Below the pieces are notes generated by a model. It was not told where the DNA came from, made no database searches, and was given only the letters and a program-made list of their open reading frames with translations. This document shows, in pieces, positions 28,001 to 35,743 of a stretch of DNA of 64,000 nt (position 1 is the stretch's first letter; every line of letters starts with the position of its first letter). Source of the DNA: Verrucomicrobiota bacterium (GTDB lineage: Bacteria; Verrucomicrobiota; Verrucomicrobiia; Opitutales; Opitutaceae). A program made the translations under genes and the position numbers. The stretch spans positions 33,044 to 97,043 of the forward strand of contig JACTNC010000059.1 of NCBI GenBank assembly GCA_014584295.1, read 5' to 3'.

Positions 28001-28221
28001 GTGGCGATCCAACCTCCTTCGTCCTCACTGACGACGAATGGCGACAACACGATGGTTTCCGATCTGTCGTCGGCCGGTGTGACTGTTGAAGGCGAGGATT
28101 GCCCGAGGAGCGGGCTGACTTGCGCAAGGGTGCCGAGGCCCACCGAAATCGCGTGAACGGCAAGGAATCCAATGTGCCGGCGGCCGAGGAAAGAGACAAA
28201 TTGCTTTTCCGGTGAGTTCAT
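25072..28221 (-). CDS. TonB-dependent outer-membrane receptor (3)
   Basis: The 1,049-residue receptor has an N-terminal export region, the IVLSPFVV segment, and a plug with GTRLRTNYRDVPNQLETLTKEFMQDLG, RVRGIDEATMSRNFFPTRSPTDNYNIDR and GPNSILFGLGSPAGI. The barrel ends in VTFGVDF. Its DNA is visibly poorer in G+C than its neighbours, which may mean later acquisition. It converges with the toroid/PHP gene (only 20 bases between stops) and diverges from LacI 2, whose promoter region contains palindromes. Confidence 0.95.
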   Translation of the reverse strand: MNSPEKQFVSFLGRRHIGFLAVHAISVGLGTLAQVSPLLGQSSPSTVTPADDRSETIVLSPFVVSEDEGGWIATETVGGTRLRTNYRDVPNQLETLTKEFMQDLGMTNFDDALIYTANSESRSEYSEGPVNDAQFPAAPARVRGIDEATMSRNFFPTRSPTDNYNIDRATVASGPNSILFGLGSPAGILDATPARAEMRNKYGFSVQYSSEDSKRATFDANVVVFPRKLAIRLMGLTKETYTSKAPNFDNDDRIFGSLTFKPFQRTTLIIQGERINRETNRASAVAPFDFVTPWLNANQIAGSGYASPKPIYNNTSFTSIGSNRIFAQSGENPVMIQGEDPSLMRSWRNSVTVKGPGTLPGVDPTFDAGASYSLLDSSIFPLDVNILGYSRKNGLDGRNATVILEHSIGDKLFLELAYNYDKSNNEILSAGSNPSGTNIRLQVDANQFIPGTNTPNPHAGEYYFQGTSANRLQYFDREDWRATLSYEYDAGKELGRRMKWMKWLGRHRLLGLYSFSKEQSLNQNTFQRRILDDPVIPGVTLRPKTFVNWANHASRIPQYRHYLGDPYEATIAFGPFWGQWITKDANGKPYELYYISPYVTAQGKRLGAQAATSGIRSKLDSKIFVWQGYFLPDRQQRDRLILTYGYRKDGVRTATLDNASITQDFSGLYPVLWDVSYDPYGERESGLTRNLGIVARPIPWLSLTYNKSTTFNLNTGRRDPYGDLVPGTAGEGRDYGLRIDLLQNKLSLKLSRYENTASPTRANQQINNFTNQFRNIENRVIELDPDLPQISVKDGNMRGFPVLPNLNYNISSDIDAKGYEAELNFSPTRNWNIRINGSKGTSVESNIGRIWFDWVAKRLPVWQSVVAKNGEVDSTGKPVTWNTAPYDDAQPTGQTLAAYYQSQVVGNALAFMEAVDGRSNPSIRALRLNGIVKYQFTEGRLKGFNIGAALRYRGASVIGYGVKASGSGTTVLDLGTTYKGPTEYYFDFFSGYKGKANFFGGFDYRIQLNIRNLLDRTDTIPIYALTTGAVSQIITVEPRLVTVTFGVDF

Positions 28222-28287
28222 AGGGTGTTGGTTCCGGATTGAGTGTTGGCAGCTATCGTGGAAAAATCGTCGAACAACGTTTCAAAC

Positions 28288-28309
28288 TTATGCGCGTACG
28301 TTTGCGTAA
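28288..28309. promoter_or_regulatory. Candidate operator in the receptor 3/LacI 2 divergent region
   Basis: The sequence TTATGC-n10-GCGTAA carries TTAxGC/GCxTAA symmetry. It lies about 70 bases upstream of receptor 3. Just before it is a CAACGTTTCAAA element resembling one half of the common LacI-family operator TTGAAACGTTTCAA. The evidence is symmetry and position only. Confidence 0.3.
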
Positions 28310-28401
28310 AGAAAACTGCGTTGCCTTTGGGTTGAGGGGTAAGGCTGTTGAAGCTAGGTTGGGAATCTTGAACGTGTTGATTTCTCATACCAAGGGCTGG
28401 A

Positions 28402-28436
28402 CACCGTCAACGGTGGCGTTACTTTAGCTGTAAAGT
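28402..28436. promoter_or_regulatory. Two palindromes spaced 20 bp apart, overlapping the LacI 2 start
   Basis: CACCGTCAACGGTG (28402-28415) is a 6-2-6 perfect palindrome. ACTTTAGCTGTAAAGT (28421-28436) is a 6-4-6 inverted repeat whose last bases overlap the GTG start of LacI 2. Their centres are about 20 bp apart, two helical turns. The position suggests autoregulation of LacI 2. Confidence 0.4.
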
Positions 28437-29454
28437 GAGTCGTATCCGAATTACCCTTCGCGACATCGCCGCACGCTGCGACATCAGCGCGACAGCGGTC
28501 TCGCTTGCCCTGCGCAATCATCCGTCGATTCCAGAATCGACACGGGATCGGGTTCGCGGGGTGGCTGCCGCGCTCAATTACCGGCCGGACCCCGCGCTGG
28601 CCGCGTTGAACCATTACCGGCATCAGCGTTCCTCTTCAGCCGAAGGCTATGTGCTTGCCTATGTCACGTGCTTTGAGAAGCGGAATGGCTGGCAGCAGTC
28701 GCCGTTTTTCCGACGGGTGTATCGCGGTGCATTTGCCCAGGCCGGTACCCTCGGATATCGGATGGAACATTTCTGGCTCTCTGAACCAGGATTGACCGGC
28801 GAAAGGTTCGCACATGTCCTGGAGGCGCGTGGCATCCGCGGGATGGTGATTGCGCCCATGCCGCTTCCGGCCAGCAGCCTCGAACTGCCATGGCATCGCT
28901 TTTCCTGCGTGGCCATCGGGCCGAGCCTTGTCTCTCCCGTGCTGAACAGCGCCTGCGGGGACCAGTACCAGGCCATCATGCTCGCACTAGAGAGGCTTCG
29001 CCTGCTGGGGTACAGGCGCATTGGGCTCCTCATTCATCCCGATGCGGATCGGCGCCATCAGGGCAAGTACCAGGCGGCCGTTGCCCATACCGCCACTCCC
29101 GAGACTCCGCGACCCTTGGTAATGGCCCATCCGAGCGACGCAGACCTGCGTGCCTGGCTGAAACAGTACAAACCCGATGTCGTAATCTCGGATGTCGACG
29201 CCAATTTCGATCGACTGCTCAGACTTGGCATTCGTATTCCGCAAAAGATCGGGTTTGCGAGCCTGGTACGCTCCGGGCGCAAGGAAATCAGCGGTGTGGA
29301 GACTTATCCCGAGCAGATAGCCGGGGCCGCGGTGCTGCGTCTGCAGCAGATGCTTTACGAGAATCAGACAGGGATCCCGGAACTCCCCAGTTGCACCATG
29401 CTTCCAGGGAAATGGGTGGATGGCATCACGACCCGGTCGTTGACCAGGACCTGA
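28435..29454 (+). CDS. LacI-family transcriptional regulator (2)
   Basis: The product has an HTH at about residues 7-28 (TLRDIAARCDISATAVSLALRNHPSIPESTRDR), the hinge AAALNYRPDPALAAL, and a ligand domain (RLLGYRRIGLLI, KPDVVISDVD, KIGFASLV). The GTG start at 28435 places the HTH as expected. At 339 residues the length is normal. It is divergent from TonB receptor 3 and upstream of the DUF6282-MFS-oxidoreductase operon, so it may govern both. Confidence 0.93.
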   Translation: MSRIRITLRDIAARCDISATAVSLALRNHPSIPESTRDRVRGVAAALNYRPDPALAALNHYRHQRSSSAEGYVLAYVTCFEKRNGWQQSPFFRRVYRGAFAQAGTLGYRMEHFWLSEPGLTGERFAHVLEARGIRGMVIAPMPLPASSLELPWHRFSCVAIGPSLVSPVLNSACGDQYQAIMLALERLRLLGYRRIGLLIHPDADRRHQGKYQAAVAHTATPETPRPLVMAHPSDADLRAWLKQYKPDVVISDVDANFDRLLRLGIRIPQKIGFASLVRSGRKEISGVETYPEQIAGAAVLRLQQMLYENQTGIPELPSCTMLPGKWVDGITTRSLTRT

Positions 29455-29611
29455 ATCCTTTCCCATACCCAAGTGCCCATTCAATCAATGAAGGTGTGAG
29501 AAACGAGCATCGATGGAATGACTTGGCTTTACAGATGAAGTCATGAAGGGGTTGAGTCGGCGGGCGAACCCTGTTTCCTGCGGCGGATCCGACCACTCCT
29601 CTTTTCCCCAG

Positions 29612-30451
29612 ATGCCAGATGAATCGTCCCTGCTCCTCGGAGCGATCGACACCCATGTCCATAGCGCACCGGATGTGATCCCGCGCAAGCTCGATGACCT
29701 CGAACTCATTGAGCAGGCCCGAGCGGCAGGCATGCGCGCCGTTGTGCTCAAGAACCATTCCTGCTCCACCTGTGCGCGGGCCTACCTGCTCAATCGCCTC
29801 CAGGATGAGGTGGCGGTCTTCGGTGGTATCGTTCTCAACGACACGGTCGGAGGGTTCAACTGCCGCGCCGTGGAGACAGCGCTCAAGATGGGCGGTTCGA
29901 TTGTCTGGATGCCGACAAAGTCCGCTTCCAATCACCAGCACTTCTTCGGAGGGCGAAACGGATTGACCGTACTAAATGGTGCCGGATTGTGTGATGCCGT
30001 GCACGATGTCATCCGAATGGTTGCTGATGCGGGTGCGATCCTTGCGACTGGGCACCTGTCTGCGATCGAGTCCAACGTGGTGATTGAGGAGGCGCTCGCA
30101 GCCGGGGTCCGCGGCATCAGCGTGACGCATCCTGAGTGGGGGGCCACGGCGATGCCCGTGGAAATGCAGCAGCGTTTTGCAAAGACCGGACGGGTTTTCT
30201 TCGAACGCTGCCTGGTCTCTGCCCAGCCTGGTGCCAGGCAGAGCGTCGCGTTTGAAACGATTGTGAGTCAGATTCGCGCGGTGGGTGTGGACACAACCCT
30301 GGCGGCGACGGACTACGGTTTGCCTGATACGCTGTCGCCCAGCGAGGCCATGCGGGCCTACATTAAAAAACTCGCGGAGGCGGGGTTCAGCGAGATTGAG
30401 ATCAGGCAGATGGTCCAGGAGAATCCCGCAAAGTTGCTTCAACTCACCTGA
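29612..30451 (+). CDS. DUF6282-family, amidohydrolase-like protein
   Basis: The core begins IDTHVHSAPDVIPRKLDDLELIEQARAAGMRAVVLKNH, with the H-x-H metal motif of amidohydrolase-type TIM barrels near the N-terminus. ATGHLSAIESN and SVTHPEWGATAMPVEMQ add further His residues, and TLAATDYGLPDTLSPSEAM carries the late Asp. The family (DUF6282) has no assigned reaction that I know. The start at MPDESSLLLG was chosen because 23 upstream residues from an ATG at 29543 look non-conserved. It is the first gene of an operon, two bases before the MFS gene. Confidence 0.78.
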   Translation: MPDESSLLLGAIDTHVHSAPDVIPRKLDDLELIEQARAAGMRAVVLKNHSCSTCARAYLLNRLQDEVAVFGGIVLNDTVGGFNCRAVETALKMGGSIVWMPTKSASNHQHFFGGRNGLTVLNGAGLCDAVHDVIRMVADAGAILATGHLSAIESNVVIEEALAAGVRGISVTHPEWGATAMPVEMQQRFAKTGRVFFERCLVSAQPGARQSVAFETIVSQIRAVGVDTTLAATDYGLPDTLSPSEAMRAYIKKLAEAGFSEIEIRQMVQENPAKLLQLT

Positions 30452-30453
30452 CC

Positions 30454-31692
30454 ATGCGTGCCCCAAACAAACGGTGGACCCTCTGCGGCCTCTTGCTGCT
30501 GGCGACCATCATCAATTACCTCGACCGCCAGACAATCTCGGTCTCCGCCTCACGAATAGCCGACGAACTCAACCTCTCAGACATACATCTTGGCGAACTA
30601 TTCTCCGCGTTCCTTTTCGCCTACGGAATCGGCCAGGTTGTCCTGGGCCCCCTGCTCGATCGTATGGGCACGGTCATCGCCTATGCGATTGCGGTTGCCG
30701 CCTGGTCGCTTTCAGGGGCCGCTTCCGGGATCGCCACAGGGTTTGGTTTTCTGCTGATGACAAGAATTGCACTGGGACTGTGCGAATCGCCGAACTGGCC
30801 GCTCGCCCTGCGCGTGGTGGCGCGCAGCTTTCCCCCCGGGCAGCGTGTGCTTGCGACGGGCATCTTTCAAAGCGGCACGAGCATCGGGGCGCTGATTGCC
30901 CCACCGATTATCATCTATCTCGCGACAACTCATGGATGGCGCTCCTCTTTCATTGCAGTCGGCGCCGTGGGCTTTGTTTGGGTTGCGCTCTGGCTGTTGT
31001 GGTTCCGGTCCCATCCGGACTTCAAGATCGACCAGCCAGCTCCTGAAGAGTCCATGACCGGAAGTCACGCGGAAGAGGAGCGTGCAACCTTGGGTGCCAT
31101 TGTTCGTTCGCGCGCCTTCTGGGGCCTCGCGATCGCGACGAGCTTTCTGAACCCACTTCAATACTTCTACACCACCTGGATACCTCGCTATTTCGACAAA
31201 TATGCCGGCGTTGGATTCGGGGCTGAACTCGCCCAGAGGCTGATCATCGTATACCTCGCGTATGACGTCGGCCTATGGAGCGGCGGCGGGCTGATTGCGT
31301 GGCTTGCACGACGATGGGAAGTGAGAAAGGCCCGACTCCTGGTAACCGCGATCGGTGGTGCCTGCATGATGACGGTGCCATTGATCGCGCTGGCCCGGAA
31401 TCTGAACCTGATCACCGGAATCATCTCCCTGGCGACATTCGGCCTGGGCTGGTTCATGGGAAATTATCTTACGTTCAGTGCCGAGGTTTCACGGAAGAGG
31501 ACGTCAACGGCGGTGGGGTTGCTGGGAGGCATTGGTTCGCTTGCGGGTGCGGGATTCATGCTGCTCGTGGGAGGCACAATCGAGCGCAGCGGCAGTTTCA
31601 GCCTGGCCTTCCTCATGGCGGGCCTAATGCCGGCGATCTCGTTCATTGGAATTCTGATCGGCACGCGGCCCACCCTTGCGAGATCGACATGA
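30454..31692 (+). CDS. MFS transporter, ACS (hexuronate-type) family
   Basis: This 412-residue, 12-helix major facilitator starts with RWTLCGLLLLATIINYLDRQTIS, the signature first helix of the anion:cation symporter group that includes hexuronate and galactonate carriers. FAYGIGQVVLGPLLDRMG corresponds to helix 2 and the following loop. Its substrate is likely an acidic sugar or related acid. It is two bases downstream of the DUF6282 gene and overlaps the oxidoreductase gene by four bases, so the three are probably one transcript. Confidence 0.93.
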   Translation: MRAPNKRWTLCGLLLLATIINYLDRQTISVSASRIADELNLSDIHLGELFSAFLFAYGIGQVVLGPLLDRMGTVIAYAIAVAAWSLSGAASGIATGFGFLLMTRIALGLCESPNWPLALRVVARSFPPGQRVLATGIFQSGTSIGALIAPPIIIYLATTHGWRSSFIAVGAVGFVWVALWLLWFRSHPDFKIDQPAPEESMTGSHAEEERATLGAIVRSRAFWGLAIATSFLNPLQYFYTTWIPRYFDKYAGVGFGAELAQRLIIVYLAYDVGLWSGGGLIAWLARRWEVRKARLLVTAIGGACMMTVPLIALARNLNLITGIISLATFGLGWFMGNYLTFSAEVSRKRTSTAVGLLGGIGSLAGAGFMLLVGGTIERSGSFSLAFLMAGLMPAISFIGILIGTRPTLARST

Positions 31693-32702
31693 AGAAGCTC
31701 CGAGGAGCAATCATCGGGTGCGGGTTTATCTCGGAGTTTCATCTCCGCGGATGGAGTGAGATACCCGAAGTGGAAATTTGCGCGCTGGTCGATCCTGTTG
31801 AAGCGGCCGCGCGGGATCGTCGCGACCGGTTTGCTCCCAATGCCCGCCTCTACAGCGGGATGGAGAGCATGCTCGCCCGCGAGGAGATAGACTTCGTCGA
31901 CATCCTCACACCGCCCTGGATGCATCGTGAGCAGTGTCTTCGTGCGGCGGAAGCCGATCTCCACATCCTGTGTCAAAAACCCCTTTGCGACCGCTGGGAG
32001 GATGCCAGGCAGTTGGTCGACGATTTGCGAAATTATCCGCGCCGCTTCGTCGTGCATGACAACCACCGATTCCGCCCGTGGTTTCGCGACATAGCACGAC
32101 GAGCAACTTGTGGCGATCTTGGCAGGCTGAGGCATCTCGAGTTGGTCCAGCACGACCCTTCCGAGCCGCCCGAAAAGATCGATATCGAGGTGGAGCGGGG
32201 AGTCCTGCTGCAATACGGGGTACATCTCGTTGACATGGCTGTGGCCCTGCTCGGCGACCCAATTCGTGTCCATGCGCACATGGATCGGATCAATCCCAGG
32301 GTGCGTGGCGAGAGTCTGGCACATGTGCGTTTGGAGTACGAGCAGGCGTCGGCCATCATCGACGTGTCCTGGAAATGTGTGGGCGTGCAGCAGGGATATG
32401 CATTGGTCATCGGTGAGGCGGGAGAGGCCTTTTACGAGGGAAGAATGACGCGTGCTGATACTGCGCGCTTTCGCGTGTGCTTGGGAAACGAGGTCGTCCT
32501 CGACGAAATTCGTTCTCCTCGGCAGGACTACATGCATTCCTTTCAGCAGTTCGAGCGGGAGTTCGTCGACTCCGTGCTCTTCGACAGTCCGCCGCCGCAG
32601 CCCGCGCATGAGAACCTGCGTTCACTGCGCGCAACCTTCGCCGCCTACGAGGCTGCGCGGACTGGGACTCCGGTGACGCTGGAGTCGTTTGGGGATGCCT
32701 GA
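31689..32702 (+). CDS. Gfo/Idh/MocA-family oxidoreductase
   Basis: The N-terminal Rossmann fold is seen in LRGAIIGCGFISEFHLRGW. The loop normally reading EKP is CQKPLC here, keeping the catalytic-area Lys but with Gln for Glu. The C-terminal domain includes YGVHLVDMAVALLG, with the D-x-x-x-x-x-x-G-type substrate region. At 337 residues it is typical. It would oxidise or reduce a sugar or sugar-acid with NAD(P). ATG 31689 overlaps the MFS stop (ATGA). It is followed by the DSD1-type gene after 27 bases. Confidence 0.92.
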   Translation: MKKLRGAIIGCGFISEFHLRGWSEIPEVEICALVDPVEAAARDRRDRFAPNARLYSGMESMLAREEIDFVDILTPPWMHREQCLRAAEADLHILCQKPLCDRWEDARQLVDDLRNYPRRFVVHDNHRFRPWFRDIARRATCGDLGRLRHLELVQHDPSEPPEKIDIEVERGVLLQYGVHLVDMAVALLGDPIRVHAHMDRINPRVRGESLAHVRLEYEQASAIIDVSWKCVGVQQGYALVIGEAGEAFYEGRMTRADTARFRVCLGNEVVLDEIRSPRQDYMHSFQQFEREFVDSVLFDSPPPQPAHENLRSLRATFAAYEAARTGTPVTLESFGDA

Positions 32703-32729
32703 AGCCAAGGAGACCAGAGAGATCGATTC

Positions 32730-33854
32730 ATGAGATTGCTTGGCCAACCTCCAGCCAGTCCAGGAATGACCTTGTCCGAGGTCGACACGCCTGCGCTCAT
32801 TGTCGAACTTGACACCCTGGAGCACAACATTCGCAGGCTTCCGGCTTCGCTTGCGCAGGGGCGTGTGCGGGTGCGCCCCCATGCGAAGAGCCACAAGTGC
32901 CCGGAGATTGCGCACCGACAGATTGCGGCGGGTGCGGTCGGAGTGTGCTGCCAGAAGGTGAGTGAGGCGGAGGCCATGGTCGACGGAGGAATTACTGACG
33001 TCTTTGTCAGCAATGAAATCGTGGGCGCGCGAAAACTCCAGGTGCTGGCCAAACTCGCAACACGTGCGCGGATGAGCGTGTGTGTTGACGATGCCCGCAA
33101 CGTGTCAGACCTTGCGACGGCGGCGGAGCGCGCGGGCTCGACGCTCACGGTGTTCGTGGAAATCGACGTCGGATCAAAACGCTGCGGTGTGCCGCCTGGA
33201 CCTGCGGTCGTGGAGCTGGCAAGGCAGATCAAGCGCAGTCCTCACCTGCGCTTCGGCGGATTGCAGGCCTACCATGGTCCGGCGCAGCATATGCGGGGAG
33301 TAGCTCAGCGCAGGGCGGCTTCTGCCGCGGCGGCCGAGAGTGCCCGTCAAACAAGGATGCTACTGCAAGACGATGGGATCGAATGTGCGGTGATCACCGG
33401 AGGCGGCACGGGGACTTTTGGATTTGATGCTGGGTCGGGAGTCTACGACGAAATTCAAGCGGGCTCCTATGTGTTCATGGATGCCGACTACGCACGAAAT
33501 GAGTGGCCGGGGGATGGACCCGAGTTTCAGCAGAGCCTCTTCGTATGGACCACGGTGATGAGCCGGCCCGAGCGTTCACTGGGATCCGTTGATGCGGGCA
33601 TAAAATCCCTGAGCAATGATTCCGGTCCTCCTCTGATCTACGAGCGGCCCGATATCGAATACGTTCGTGGTGCGGACGAGCATGGCGTGCTGCGTTTCAA
33701 GCTGGAAGAACGCGCACCCAGGGTGGGGGAGAAGCTCATGCTGGTGCCGGGTCACTGCGATCCGACGGTCAATCTGCATGACTGGATGGTCGGCGTGCGC
33801 AAGGGCATCGTTGAAGCGGTCTGGCCGGTCGCTGCCCGAGGAGCGATTCATTGA
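32730..33854 (+). CDS. DSD1-family PLP-dependent enzyme (D-threonine aldolase/D-serine dehydratase-like)
   Basis: This fold-type III PLP enzyme has its lysine in RVRPHAKSHKCPEIA (Schiff-base Lys within HAKSHK). The metal-binding HxC site PGHCDPTVNLHDW is near the C-terminus, as in D-threonine aldolase, 3-hydroxy-D-aspartate aldolase and DSD1 D-serine dehydratase. GLQAYHGPAQH and GGGTGTFGFD fit the family. At 374 residues the length is normal. It would cleave or dehydrate a D-beta-hydroxy-amino acid. The preceding genes suggest it ends a catabolic operon, but its exact substrate is not visible. Confidence 0.88.
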   Translation: MRLLGQPPASPGMTLSEVDTPALIVELDTLEHNIRRLPASLAQGRVRVRPHAKSHKCPEIAHRQIAAGAVGVCCQKVSEAEAMVDGGITDVFVSNEIVGARKLQVLAKLATRARMSVCVDDARNVSDLATAAERAGSTLTVFVEIDVGSKRCGVPPGPAVVELARQIKRSPHLRFGGLQAYHGPAQHMRGVAQRRAASAAAAESARQTRMLLQDDGIECAVITGGGTGTFGFDAGSGVYDEIQAGSYVFMDADYARNEWPGDGPEFQQSLFVWTTVMSRPERSLGSVDAGIKSLSNDSGPPLIYERPDIEYVRGADEHGVLRFKLEERAPRVGEKLMLVPGHCDPTVNLHDWMVGVRKGIVEAVWPVAARGAIH

Positions 33855-34018
33855 AACGGAGAATTTTTGCCATGTGGAATGCAACCCGGACCAATGACCA
33901 ACCGGTCGCGACGATGAGTGACGCTCGAGTGCGCCGGATTGCGCCTCGGGAGGACTGCCGCTTGGGGTAGAAACATCTACAATCCTCGCCAGAAGATTCC
34001 CGCACTCACTTTCTTGCC

Positions 34019-35509
34019 ATGAAGAAGATCTCAAGATTTTCCTTTTCACTTCGCAGTCTCGCGGGCGTCTTGGCGTTCGCCGGTTCGGTCCTTGCAGTGA
34101 ACGGCTCGTCGAAAGCCACGGGCCCGTTGCGCACGCTTGAAGCGAATCCGCGCTATTTCACCGATGGTTCGGGCAAGGTGATCTACCTCACGGGATCACA
34201 TACCTGGGCCAATTTTGCCACGGACATGGGGAAGAAGAAACCGGTGCCCCTCGACTACGAAGGGTACCTCGATTTCCTCGTGGCGCATCATCACAATTTT
34301 TTCCGTGGCTGGCTGTGGGATGTGCCTTATTCGAGGCAGGGCCCAAATGGAGGACCGTTTCGCTGGGATCCGATGCCGTGGATGCGCACGGGCCCGGGCT
34401 TGGCAACAGACGGACTGCCGAAGTTTGATCTGACCCGGTTCAATCAGGCCTACTTCGATCGGATAAGAAGCCGCACCATCGCCGCGGGTAAGCGCGGGAT
34501 TTATGTCTCAATCATGCTGTTCCAAGGCTATGCTTGGGTTAAAGACCGGTCCGACAAGGACGGATTCCCCTACGATGGTCGCAATAACATCAACTCGGTT
34601 GATGCGGGCCCCGGATATGCGGCCGTTACTCTCGACTTTCCCGCGGTTACGGCGGCGCAGGAGGCCTATGTCCGCAAGGTCATTGATACCGTGAACGACC
34701 TCGACAACGTCCTCTACGAAATCGCCAATGAAGCGAATGCCCACAGCACCGCGTGGCAGTACCACATGATCGATTTCATCCATGCCTATCAGGCCACAAA
34801 ACCAAGAAAGCATCCGGTGGGCATGACTGCGCACATTCGAGGCAAGTTACGCCTTCAGGAATTGTTCAACAGCCACGCGGATTGGATTTCGCCTTCCTGC
34901 GACGACGGCTACATCAAGGATCCGCCGGTCGCCACTGGAAGCAAGGTCGTAATTGTTGACAGCGATCACGGCTATACCTGGAAGCCGCTGAAACAGGATG
35001 GACCTGCTCTTCAGCAGGCGTGGGTTTGGAAGAACTTTCTGCGTGGCTACCAGCTTCTCTTTATGGATCCCTACTTGTCGCGCACAGAAGGAGCATCCGT
35101 TGGAAGAAACAATCCCGAGGGGACGAATCCGGACGAACCCTATTTCGGACTGAAGCCCGATCCGTATTGGGAAACCATGCGGGACGCGATGGGGCGGGCC
35201 CGGCTCTATGCCGAAAGAATGGATCTCGTCACCGCCTTGCCGAGCAGGGAACTCGCCTCGACGGGCTATTGCCTTGCCCACCCGGGCATCGAATATCTGG
35301 TGTATAACCCAGGGCCCGGAAAGGAATTCACCCTGACGCTTGAAGCGGGTGCATACGAGTACGAATGGTATGATCCGACTGCTGGCAGGATCGTCGGCAC
35401 CGGAAGGTTGACGGCGCAGTCTGGCGCGCAGTCGTTTGCGGCGCCGTTCTCTGGGGATGCCGTGCTCTATGTGAAGCGATCCGCCTCGAACGGCGCGGGA
35501 GCACGATAA
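34019..35509 (+). CDS. Secreted glycoside hydrolase-like protein (GH140/DUF4038-like barrel with C-terminal beta domain)
   Basis: A signal peptide (SLAGVLAFAGSVLAV) is followed by LEANPRYFTDGSGKVIYLTGSHTW, the entry motif of apiosidase-like and DUF4038-type TIM barrels. NVLYEIANEANAHS holds a candidate acid/base Glu after Asn. VDSDHGYTWKP is a region where related enzymes carry the second acidic residue. From about residue 415 a small beta domain (YNPGPGKEFTLTLEAGAYEYEWYDPTAGRIVG) resembles the putative collagen-binding domain found in these enzymes. At 496 residues it probably attacks a plant-type glycan in the periplasm or outside the cell. Confidence 0.78.
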   Translation: MKKISRFSFSLRSLAGVLAFAGSVLAVNGSSKATGPLRTLEANPRYFTDGSGKVIYLTGSHTWANFATDMGKKKPVPLDYEGYLDFLVAHHHNFFRGWLWDVPYSRQGPNGGPFRWDPMPWMRTGPGLATDGLPKFDLTRFNQAYFDRIRSRTIAAGKRGIYVSIMLFQGYAWVKDRSDKDGFPYDGRNNINSVDAGPGYAAVTLDFPAVTAAQEAYVRKVIDTVNDLDNVLYEIANEANAHSTAWQYHMIDFIHAYQATKPRKHPVGMTAHIRGKLRLQELFNSHADWISPSCDDGYIKDPPVATGSKVVIVDSDHGYTWKPLKQDGPALQQAWVWKNFLRGYQLLFMDPYLSRTEGASVGRNNPEGTNPDEPYFGLKPDPYWETMRDAMGRARLYAERMDLVTALPSRELASTGYCLAHPGIEYLVYNPGPGKEFTLTLEAGAYEYEWYDPTAGRIVGTGRLTAQSGAQSFAAPFSGDAVLYVKRSASNGAGAR

Positions 35510-35743
35510 AAGAAATTTGGTGCTCGATTGAGTAAAGCATCGGCGTGGGTGAAGGTCCAATTTTGAACCAATGCAAGCCGAGAGAATCCGCAACTTTCGC
35601 AGAGCGATGCAGATTCGTCGGAATGCCGCCTGCGCCTTTATGAGTGATCGCCCGACCCTGTGCGAGTTTCTATTGGCGTCTTTCGATCTGTGAGAAACAT
35701 CCAATCATCGGATCCACCTCCAGGATTGCAGCTCCAACCTCTC

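Noticed and set aside
31464..32609. A 381-residue minus-strand open frame opposite the oxidoreductase
   Set aside because: It is antisense to a clear Gfo/Idh/MocA protein.
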